DNA of 64,000 nucleotides from Diatrype stigma (taxonomy: Eukaryota > Ascomycota > Sordariomycetes > Xylariales > Diatrypaceae). Both the position numbers and the translations under genes were made by a program. The notes beneath the pieces are model-generated. The model was not told where the DNA came from and searched no databases. It worked only from the letters and a program-made list of their open reading frames with translations. This document shows positions 11,789 to 21,901 of this stretch, one piece after another. The stretch covers positions 8,660 through 72,659 of the forward strand of contig JAKJXP020000065.1 in assembly GCA_022225965.2 (NCBI GenBank), read 5' to 3'. The number at the start of each line of letters is the position of its first letter. The stretch's first letter is position 1.

Positions 11789-12676
11789 ATGGAGAACGAG
11801 CAGATCTCCCTCCCATCCCTGCTGGTCATAGTCGTCCTCGGCGCGCTCGTTGTCCGGTACCTGTTCTTCTCGCCGGCCGTATCGGCCCAGCGGCCGCAGG
11901 ATGCCGCATCGGCGTCGCGCGCCCGGGAGGCCGTCGTAGAGAGGATACAGCAGATGTTCCCCCAAGTGGACCGGAGGACGATCCTGTGGGATCTGCAGCG
12001 GAACGGCGGTAACATCGCCGCCACGACCGAGAGGATCCTGGCTGGCCGGTTGGAGACTGTGAGTTCTTTTTTCCCTTCTCTCCTTTTTGTGTACTTGAGT
12101 GCGGTTGAGAGTCAGCCCCTTACACCAAGCCACCTCCATGTCTACAATGTCTACAGTCTACGCTCTTCTCCCCCCTGTTACTTACTATCTCCACGCATGG
12201 AAACAATGACAATGACAATGATGATTGCGAATTTACCCCCTCGACTTGACTTGACTTGACTCGACTAATTCGCATCACCACAACAGCCCCCCGCCCGATT
12301 CCAACCGCCCCCTCCGCCGCCCTCGGCGGCCGCCTCCCAGTCCGCCGGCGGCGGCGCGGCAGCACCACAAGCGTCGTCGGCTAAGGCGCCCTCGTCGAAG
12401 GCGCCCGAGCCGGACCTGATCACGCGGTATAAGCTACAGGATCGGATCTCGGCCGAGTGCGCGCAGCAGGCCGAGGCCAAGGCCAAGACCAAGGGCTGGA
12501 GCAGCAACCGCGACGAGCGCCAGGCCACGCTGCAGCGCCGCCGCGACGAGATGATCCTCGCCGCCCGGAGGCGCATGGAAGCCAAGATCGCCGCCGAGCA
12601 GCAGAAGGTTGGTGGTGGTGGCGGCGGCGGCGGCGGCGGATCCGCTGCGGCCGGCGCGAGTGGTACTCATTATTGA
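11789..12676 (+). CDS. Cue1-like ER ubiquitin-conjugation cofactor (CUE domain)
   Basis: Exons 11789-12058 and 12287-12676 give about 219 aa, close to yeast Cue1. An N-terminal hydrophobic segment (residues 8-28, SLPSLLVIVVLGALVVRYLFF without its last residue) would anchor it in the ER. A CUE domain follows (about 46-88) with the MFP motif at 56-58 and ILAG near its end, the ubiquitin-binding surface. A Pro/Ala-rich linker leads to a basic helical segment (about 161-198, RDERQATLQRRRDEM) that resembles the Ubc7-binding region of Cue1 and the G2BR of AMFR. By family, it would recruit and activate the E2 Ubc7 for ER-associated degradation. The 228-nt intron (GTGAGT ... AACAG) contains a short TTGAC-type tandem. 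The protein ends in a run of about ten glycines. Confidence 0.8.
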
Positions 12677-13966
12677 GGAGGAAAAGCCCCTTGTACTTAG
12701 CCCACCCAACTACCTACATATCTTATGTACCTACACGATGATGGATGCCGGTTGAAGTATATGTATATGTATGATTGATAATGACTTCGACCACCGGCTG
12801 ACCCACCTACCTATCCATCTCCACTTCCATCCACCGCCTTGGCCAGCCGAGCCGACATGGAATACTTACCTGGGTCAACGAAAGGGCGAGCCACCACAGA
12901 TGCCTACAGGTCTGCAAGGCGAAGAGGAGGAGGAGAGGGGCCGGCTCCCTCTTTGCGAGCACACTCGCCTATAGACTACAGGCGCTGGGCATATCCTTTC
13001 TTCGGCATGTAATTTCGTTGCGCGAGTATCACAATCTAGTGGCCATCGAGTGGGAGGGAAGCCAACGACTCTTCGAGGGAGATGGGAGGAGGGGACCTGG
13101 ATGCTGAAGCAAATGTCAAGCGGGTGTTGGTCGGTCGGTCGGTTTCGAAGCCCCTTAAACTACTCGGCTTAGGTTGCATGTATAAACGGACGGCTCTTAA
13201 ACCAATCGATGGTCGTCGTCAGTGTCTTATTGAGGGGGCAGAGCCGTATGGGTAGCTACATATTATGAAGTAGCGGCTATGTACATATGTACTGTCTTTC
13301 TGGATCTCGGAAGGACACAGGTGGATGGGTGTTCAGACTTGGAGACGGCGAGGTCGATGGATGGGCGAGATAGCTTATACCAAACTGCATTGTGTGCATG
13401 CGATGCCCAGTATATTCAACAATACTTGCATATTAGTCTCTTCTTTATGAGCGTTGCCCACATTAGTGCAGATTCACAATTAGTAGAACTGATGTATGAG
13501 GTAAAAATATATATGACTATGGTTGGCAGATTAGGGGAGAGCTGATCTGATGAAGCAAGCAGACCAACATACTCCCGCCCAAAACAGCGTAGGGGGTGGG
13601 CATTTAGAGCACGTACCTCGGATTCATCCCAACATCGCTGTTACAAAGCTTCCAAGGGTAACGAAGTATAGTTCCCTATGTATCAACAACAATAGGATAT
13701 GTCTAAAACTGTAGCAACTCAATTCTGCTATTGATTTTCCTCATTCCATTATCGACTGCGACCCCCCTCCTCCCGCCGATCTTATCCTGGGAAATTCAAG
13801 CCAATCTAATGTTTACCTCTTGACGCTGTCCTGCCTAAAGTTGTACCTATATATAAACGCCGTCTATCAACCAAGCATGCAAACCTCTATCATGATCATC
13901 TCATATAACACCCACCCCCCCCCCTCCCCCTTTCTCATCCAATGCGGCCCGGCTTGCTACCTCTTA
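12677..13966. other. intergenic region between convergent genes
   Basis: This lies between the 3' ends of the CUE gene and the minus-strand hypothetical gene. It contains TACCTACC motifs near 12705-12735 and a C-rich run near 13913-13930. I see no gene or RNA. Confidence 0.45.
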
Positions 13967-15099
13967 TTACCACTGCCGCCGCTGTTGCCGATACCCCTCC
14001 TGAGGCCCTCCCTGCTTCTCCCGTTGCTGTTCCCGCTGCCGCTGCACTAACAACATCCCGACCCCCTCCCCCAACCCATCCTGCAACCCGGCAACAACGG
14101 CATCCAGTGCCCTCGCGCCCAGCGCCGCGGCCGCGTGGCCAGCCGGGCTCGCGCGCACCGCGCCCATGTACCGCCCGACGGCCCCGGCGGCCGCGAGCCC
14201 CCGCTCCGCCACTATCCGCGACACGTGGTACCGGCGCTCGCAGCGCGCGCCGAGCCGCATGCCCTCCCGCGCCAGGCAGAAGAGCAGGTGCGCTAGGAGC
14301 ACGAGGGCTGCGACGAGCCGCTGGACCGTGCGGTGCAGCAGCGGTTTTGGGCTGCTGCTGCTGCCGCTGTCGTCGTTGCTGTGCCCGTAACCGTACCGGC
14401 TAGTTTGGCGGGGATGGTAGACCAGCTGCTGGTTCGGGTAGTCGTGGTTGTCTGAGAGTAGTCCTTGGTGATATGCAGTAGTGGTGTTGGCGTTGGCGGT
14501 GGTGGTTGTAGCGTCTGCCGCGGCTTGACGCACCGCTGCGAGCTCGAGATCGTCCATGTCGTCCGGTAGACCCTTCAGCAGGTACACGACACCGTCGACG
14601 TAGGACTGCCGTGCGAACGCCGCGTCGTTTCGCCGGTAGCGGCTGCTGGCTTCGTGCAGCTGAGAGCCTAAAGGGAGGGGGGCCTCCGTTAGTAGTGGTA
14701 GCAACAGCAGTCCCGCGCCGCACGCTAGAAAAGCAAGCCAGCCGGCGGCATCACTGGAGGCCGCTACAGGCAAACATCGAGCAAGATGGACGAACCTTGG
14801 GTCGCATATCTCCACTTGATTCCGGAGCCATCTCCGTCGCTATTCCTCTCGGCGCTATCGTTGTCGTCTCCGGTGAGGGAGATGTGGGGCAAGTCCGAGT
14901 ACACCTCGGCTCCTCTGAGCTTGCTCAACCTCTCCATCTGCCCGCCACCACGCATTGGGGGCTCTGATATAGATGATGACGATGCAGGCGGCGGCGGAAT
15001 GTCTTCCTTGCCTGACCAAAGGATCGCCGTCGACAGCCATGCATACCTCCTGAGCTCGACGAAGCGTTCCAGCCGCGTAGGCATTAGCTCGAGCGGCAT
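13967..15099 (-). CDS. hypothetical protein with one membrane segment
   Basis: Proposed exons are 14796-15099 and 13967-14667, about 334 aa. The 128-nt intron starts GTTCGT and ends TTTAG, with a textbook TACTAAC branch site about 20 nt before the acceptor. Splicing joins IKWRYATQG to SQLHEAS and removes a stop in the first frame. I do not recognise the family. The N-terminus (MPLELMPTRLERFVELRRYAW) is polar. The middle has AFARQSYVDGVVYLLKGLPDD, followed by a low-complexity Thr/Asn/Ser region. A hydrophobic segment (LVAALVLLAHLLFCLA) probably spans a membrane. The C-terminus is Ala/Gly-rich and then Arg/Gln-rich. An unspliced reading would add a second hydrophobic stretch that I consider intronic. 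It is divergent from the Mss116-like gene. Confidence 0.6.
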
Positions 15100-16619
15100 G
15101 GCGGGGAAATATATATAAGAGCGAACTACCCCTATTACAATTCTGAAGTAGCTCCGCCTGGTTGTGGCCAGGAAATTGGATAGGTAAGTAGGTTGTCTCG
15201 TTCGTAGAGAAGAACCACGTTTTGCTCCTGTCCGTGTTGTTGCCGCTGGTCAGTTATACACGACACGGGGACCAACCGGCAGGCAGAGGACAGGATAAAT
15301 AGCAGTTTGGGACAACAGGTCTCTCGCAAGAACCACCCCTAGAAGGTGAACCTTGCAGGGTCAACCACACTCAACACATATATCAACTCTACAGCGGTGA
15401 CCCCCGGAAGCGAGCTTAACGAAAGAAGCGTTGAAGGTGGGGGAAGAGACCAGTTACGTCCAGCGTTGTCGGTCGGTCGGATTCTCTCCTCTGCCCTGCC
15501 GAAGATGTAGTCAAGTCGAGTATTGGAATGAAAGCTTGACTGGCTTCTAGGTATAGGAACACCTATAGTACCTATTTGTGTTTGTAAGTATATAAGCCGT
15601 CACGAACCCACCTTAAGAACGAAGGGACGAATTTGTCCGAGAGGAACGATCACTTGATTGTTCCAGATGTTCCAGGTGTTCCAGATGCAGCATATTGAAC
15701 GAGCAGGTGGGTCCGTGAGATGAGGCGGCGCATAATAAGTTACATGTAGTAGTAGGTGTAGCAGCTATAGGTAGAAACATGAAGGGTCAGCAATCACATG
15801 TAAACATGAAGTAGGTGTGTATGTATGTATGTACCTCTTGATGGAGATACGGCATATGCGACTTCGAATTCTACTGAGCTCTACCTGGTACCTCCCTGCA
15901 TAGGTGGTAGGTATGTACACTGCTACATAATGTACTACCTAAGGTTGTAGGTACATATGGATACATGTACATATAGCCGTTCAATCCGTCGTTCTTGTCG
16001 CCGAGGGCCTATCACCACCACCACCACCACCGCTACAAGAGCTTGAGGCGAACTCATTTTCATTATGCACCTAACTAGAGCATGTACATAAAGTAATATA
16101 GTCTGTGGCTACTAGGAGAAGACATCATTTTTATTTATTTTTTGATAGGTAGGTACCTAGATACCTACGCAGCTACGGTAGTTCCCGTCCAATCGACCTA
16201 ACGAGATCCAGGCCTGGGTGAAGATTCTTCCTGTCCACCTGCAGTTTGCAGGTCAAACACGCTGGACACGTCGGGACTCGGGTCTTGGGGGCGCCCTAGC
16301 AAAACAGTCTTATGCGGCTAGGCTCAGGACGGTTAGCATAGCTCTATAAAGCCCCGCCGATGACATGGTCCGTGCGCTAAGGACTAGAAAAAATACTAGC
16401 AGGAAAAATTATTCTGGGCGACTAACAGATAAGATAACGCGGTGCGGTGCGATAAGGTGAAATTCTAACTTCGGACATTCTCTTCACTTTTACTTTGCAA
16501 AGTCAATCCTCCCCCGGTAGTTACACCTTCACAACTTCACCTTCGCTTCTGTATCTGTGAATACTACGAAGGGTCACAAAGTCTGAATTCCTCAGACAGG
16601 TCAGCAAAGAACAGCTACC
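15100..16619. other. divergent promoter region upstream of the DEAD-box gene
   Basis: About 1.5 kb with no supportable gene. It holds three tandem GTTCCAGRT-type units (15659-15687), a CCA microsatellite (about 16011-16030), and many TAGGTA/TACCTA motifs (15740-15960, 16145-16175). It should contain promoters for both flanking genes. Confidence 0.5.
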
Positions 16620-19001
16620 ATGTTCAAGACCTCCATACAACGGCAAGCCCAGCTGGGCCATGTCGCCCGCCGCCAGCTCTCAGCGGTCACCTTGAGAGCT
16701 GCTCGTCCTTGCCGGTCTTATGTAGCCCTGTCCAATGCCCTGTCAAATCAGATCTCGTCGCAGGCTACGATACGGCCCTCCCTCCTTTCCCTAGTCGCAT
16801 CCGCGCCTCAGACCACACCGCGATACTACTCGTCTGAGTCTGCTGCCGTGCGCGAGGATGCGGGCGAGCAACGGGGTTCATCTACCCCCGGTCTTGTCAC
16901 GCGCTTTGCAGATCTAGTTAACCTGGGTGTCGACCAAAACCTGGTGGACGCCCTCGTGAACGGCATGGGATACGAAACCATGACAGAGGTCCAGGCCATG
17001 ACCATCAATCCCGCAATGAAGGGCGTTGATCTGTAAGACCCCCTTCTATCATCACCCCCGCCCCCACCCCCACCCCCACTATCTGCTTCTTGGAGGAACA
17101 ATTAACTAACACCACTTTACAGTGTGGCACAGGCAAAGACCGGTACGGGAAAGACACTGGCTTTCCTTGTCCCCGTCTTCCAACGAGTTATAAACGCTCA
17201 GCCCGAACTTGCCACCAGAGCCGGCAATCGTACGTCGCGCCCATCGTCAGAGGACATCCGCGCTATCATCCTGTCTCCCACCCGCGAGCTTGCTGAGCAG
17301 ATTGGTGTGGAAGCTCAGAAGCTGGCGCGCAACACTGGTATCGTGGTACAAACGGCCGTTGGTGGTACCAGGAAAAGAGAGGCTCTTTTCAACATGCAGC
17401 AGAGGGGTTGCCACATCCTCGTCGCCACTCCGGGCAGACTCCAGGATATCCTTACCGATCCCAGCGCTAGAGTCGCCGCGCCAAACCTCCAAGCTTTCGT
17501 GCTGGATGAGGCTGACCGTATGCTGGATGTCGGATTCTCTGATGACATCCGACAGCTTACTCAGATCTTCCCTCCTATCTCTAAGGTCGATCGACAAACT
17601 CTTCTCTTTTCTGCCACCATTCCCCGTGACGTCGTACATCTGGCCAAGAGCATGGTCAAGACGAACAACTTCGAGTTCATCCAGACCATCAAGGCCGATG
17701 ATGAGCCCACACATCACAGAGTTCCCCAGCATATTGTCAGTGTAAAGGGTTACGAAAACTTGCTCCCCTCCGTCGTGGAGATTGTGAACAAGGGAATCGC
17801 AAAGTCTAAGGAGGACCCCGAGCACCTCCCCTTCAAGGCCATCATCTTCTTCTCCAACACCGCCACGGTTGAATATACCAACAGGATCCTTAGGAACTCC
17901 GCTGTGTCGATGGGCGCCAACGGCATACCAATCTTTGATATCCACTCTAGGTTGACCCAATCGCAGCGCACAAGGAGTGCGGAGAACTTCCGGCGCTCTC
18001 GATCGGGCATCCTGGTCTCATCAGATGTCACCGCCAGAGGAATGGATTTCCCCGGTGTGACTCACGTCATCCAGGTCGGTCTTCCCCCGGATCGCGACCA
18101 GTACATCCACAGAGTTGGTCGTACCGGCCGTGCCGGTAAGTCCGGAGAGGGATGGATCATCCTAGCCGAACAGGAAATCTCCGAGGCTCGCGTGCGCTTG
18201 TCGAACCTACCCATCAAGCCCAACAACACCATAGAGTCGGCAAAGCACGTTGTCGGACAGGGAGAACCACCAGCGGAGGTAGCGAGCATCTTCGAGGATA
18301 TCAAGCAGGCTGCCCAAGCTGTCCCAGGGTCTATGTTCCGCGCGACCTACCTCGCCATGCTGGGCCAGAAGTTCGGCCGGTTGCTAAACATCCGTGACGT
18401 TGTCGGGCTCTTGAACAGATGGAGCAGTGCCCTTGGCCGACAGAATCCCCCTTCGATCCCCCCGAGGGTGGCTCAAAACCGGGGCATGGGCGGCATCCCT
18501 GGTATCAATATTACCAACGACGTCGGTGAGGATGCGGAGACTGGCTTCGGTTTCGGTGGTCCCCGCTCTGGCGGATTCAGCTCCGGCGGGGGCGGGTTTG
18601 GCTCCAGAGGCGGCGGTGGCGGATTCGGCGGCGGATTCGGCGATAGACAGGGTGGCGGTGGCTTCTCCAGAGGAGGAGGCGGCGGCTTCGGTGATAGACA
18701 AGGCGGAGGCGGAGGAGGCTTCTCTCGAGGTGGCGGCGGTGGCGGTGGCTTCGGCGATAGATCAGGAGGCGGAGGCTTCGGTGATAGACAGGGTGGGGGA
18801 GGCTTCTCTCGAGGTGGTGGCGGTGGCGGTGGCTTCGGCAACAGATCAGGTGGTGGAGGCTTCGACCGAGGTGGCAGCAAATCCGGCGGCTTCGGAGGAA
18901 GAGGAAGGACAGGCGGCAGTGGAGGCTTTTCTAGAGGAGGTGGAGGATTCGGCGACCGGAACGGCGGTGGCCGAGGCGGTGGTGGCCGATCCGCCTTCTA
19001 A
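16620..19001 (+). CDS. mss116: mitochondrial DEAD-box RNA helicase, Mss116-like
   Basis: Exons 16620-17032 and 17123-19001 give about 763 aa. The first 40 residues are Arg/Ser/Ala-rich without acids, typical of a mitochondrial presequence. Helicase motifs occur in order: I AKTGTGKT (142-149), Ia PTRELAEQ (190-197), TPGR (240-243), DEAD (266-269), SAT (301-303), ARGMD (442-446), HRVGRTGR (467-474). The sequence after the helicase core (GQKFGRLLNIRDVVGLLNRW) matches the C-terminal extension of the Mss116/CYT-19 group, which remodels mitochondrial group I and II introns and other RNAs. From about residue 615 to the end is a Gly-rich tail with repeated GGFGDRQGGGGFSRGG units, much longer than the short basic tail of yeast Mss116. 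The intron is 90 nt (GTAAGA ... TTTACAG) with a run of C-rich repeats. Confidence 0.88.
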
Positions 19002-21901
19002 AGGTCCAGTCGCCTCCCTCTCTCCTCTTCTTCGATTTGAGGCAAAACGCGACTAAAGACCGTCGTCGTTCTTGTCCATACAATCTCGCACCTGCCCATC
19101 ATCCACCCCTTCCATATAATGTCTTAGCATGGGAACAGGTTTCACCACAAAGGAGAGGTGGATTGGTTGTTACTAATTCATCTCACCCACCCACCTCCCT
19201 GCCTTGGTGTATGAGTCAGGGCAGATGCTTTTGACCCATCATGTAACAATACGATTTCACGCAAGAGAACGAGAAGAAGCAAACGAACGGAAGGTTGAGG
19301 TGAAGCAAAAGCAAAGGCGCGATGATGGATATACACGGAAAAGGGGGGAAGGAACTATCAGCCTCTCCTCACATTTGTTGGTGGTGGTGGTAGTGGTCAG
19401 GGTCAGGCTGAGATGATTCATGCTGCTTATGGGAGTTTGCAAGAAAGACTTTTGACTTAACCTTACTGAACTTTTACAGTGTATCTTACCAGTGTACAAA
19501 AAATGAACGCAATGTCGAGGAGGAAGGGGTGTTTTGTTTTTGCTTACTTGCTTGCGCAGGGGACGGCAGGGTCAGGGCAAGGCAAGGCGGCTAGAATGGT
19601 AGTTGGTGGTTGTTGACGTCCGTCGACTACAGTACGTAGGTATGAAGACTTAGATACCTGCCTGCCTACGTATATAGGCACACCGATACCCCCTACCCCG
19701 ATCGATATGATGGGAAATCTCAACTTTTTTCTTCATTCATCAATTGCTCGCTTATGTGAAGTGCTTGTGATATCTATCTAGTTCGTGCAGAGTCCGATAT
19801 GTAAAGATGAGAGGTTGTTTTGACTGTGAAACTTAAGGACGGCTTTGGGCGAGCGATGCGAGGCTACATCTATGGTTGGGGAAAGTAACGTGGCGATAGT
19901 AGGTAGCCAAGTCACGGAGGGCAGAGATGGATAGATAGACGTATACGACGAGTAGATATGTTGGAAGAGAGCAACTAATTGCTCTTAGGTCAATTACCGC
20001 GAGGACATGCTAGGTTCGAGGGACCTGGTTATGAACATATCGCCCTGTCTGCCAAGTCTTGCTTCTAATGGGGAGGGGCGTTCGGTTGGGAGTTCCCCTT
20101 GGAACACCCTGCGACCAAGGCCTCGCGACAGTTTGCTACAGTTGGTACATACATAGGCAATGGTGGGGTTAGAAGTGGTCAGGGGCTATCGTGAGTCCGG
20201 ATTTGTACTTGACCTCTCGGGTATCTATCGCACTGGATCTTATCGAATACTGTAATGCTAGTTTCTTGTGTACGTACGTGCGTAGATGTTACGCTGTCAT
20301 GAAAATCTGGAAGTATAGGGGAAATGGTATGTATTGGGTATTGAAGAATCATCTCCTTCTCTTACCTACACACGAATGTCTTGGACTTTACGATGATTTA
20401 TTAGCCTCTCTAACAACTTGTTATTGGATAACTTCATGAATATATAAATAGACATTGGCAGCGGGTCAGGCAAGAAGGCTCAAAGCTAACGAATGAAAGG
20501 GGCGGGCAATGTTTATATGGCTTTTAGCTCAGATTAGGCCAGGAATTTATTCTCGTACAGTAAGTAGTTACATTATAACAGGGCCGACGTTGCAGGCACA
20601 GGGGTCAACCCCCATTTTCTATGTCTTCATGTGGCGAGGCTCTATCTAGTACCTAGCTCTTGCAAACTAGACACGCCGGATGAGAGATGTCGTGTCCATC
20701 TCATCCCTGAAGGATATAGCCAGGATTATGGAATTCACGTCTATATATTCCCAGAGGCTGAGCTTCTTCTGTCAAACGGGTAGATAAGATCCAGTGGAAT
20801 AAGCCGTAGGCGTTCAAGCATTGTATGCTGCTGTAGCGTAACAGCCTATGTGAGGATGTCGACCGGGCCAACTGGATCCTCCTCTCACCCAGAGCAATGC
20901 GGGACTGGCGGTCTGAGGTATCAATGCTTAAGGTTGAAAGCTACCTAAGCAATGCATTTCCTTTCATCCCCTTAGTTGATTGGCGTAAATCGTATATTGC
21001 ACGATCGACCATTTGACCAGTACCGGGACGCTGGATCTGATGCGGATCCGAGGCGAGGCGGACGATGGCTACCAAACTCCGAAGCTGCATCGCCCGCCCT
21101 TTTCTTGTCTGATGGCCCCAGCGCAGCTTGTAAAGCGCTACGCGTTCGTCGATTGGCTGTTCCTTGGATCGTTTGAAAGTCCGATATGCTAGCTACCTAC
21201 GTAACACAAGGCTCGTTTGTGGGTAAGGTTTACCATCAGATCCAGCGAGTCGGGAAATCTGGAAGAAACAGCCTGTGTTGCTTAGCTGAGGACAGCCGTC
21301 CGAACCGAAATCCGAAGTTGTGCACCATTCTGTCTGGGCGCCGGCGTTGAAGTTCCACATAGGCATCGTCGATAGGCTGGCTGCCCACCAATAACTAATG
21401 CATGCAGCTTTTCCACCACACCCGGCGACTTCAATAGGGCCAATGCGAGATAGGTAACTAGGATAATGCCGACGATTTCTGCATGCGCTCATCCTCGTTG
21501 TCGTGCAGCGGTCGAGACCTTGTGATGATATCTGCTGCGTATGGGATTTCGTGCTTCACTTTCTCGATGCCGTTGCTTGGTCCATGCACCCGGAATTGCA
21601 GCAGCAGGTTTGGTCACCTAAATCATTACGATCGACCAGATCATATTCTCGACGAGCCTCGGAAGGCAGATCACTCATGCGCGGCACGAGCCAGCGCCGA
21701 ATAAGCGGTCGGCCCGCTACAAGAGCATCTCCCAGAAGTTGGCGACGATTATGAGAGGGCAGCCATACAAAGCAGCCAGGCGGGTTTGTCACGGCGCTCT
21801 GCTTGCCTGGCTGGCTGTCTTTATGTCTTGTCTTCATGTGTGCCGGCTTCTTTTTTTCCTGATATTACTGCTAATCAGTATTGATTTGGATAGATATGAC
21901 T
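19002..21901. other. intergenic region, 2.9 kb
   Basis: It lies between the 3' ends of the DEAD-box gene and the Zn2Cys6 gene. The longest frames (under 100 aa) lack family resemblance, splice context or coding composition. A GGT/TGG microsatellite (19379-19396) is present. A non-coding transcript could lie here but nothing in the sequence shows one. Confidence 0.45.

Noticed and set aside
14840..14904. Alternative 65-nt intron (GTGTAC to AATAG) in the hypothetical membrane protein
   Set aside because: It lacks a good branch site, whereas the 14668-14795 intron has TACTAAC near its acceptor and gives a smoother protein junction.
18473..18880. Minus-strand proline-rich frame
   Set aside because: It is the complement of the glycine codons of the Mss116-like tail, not a gene.
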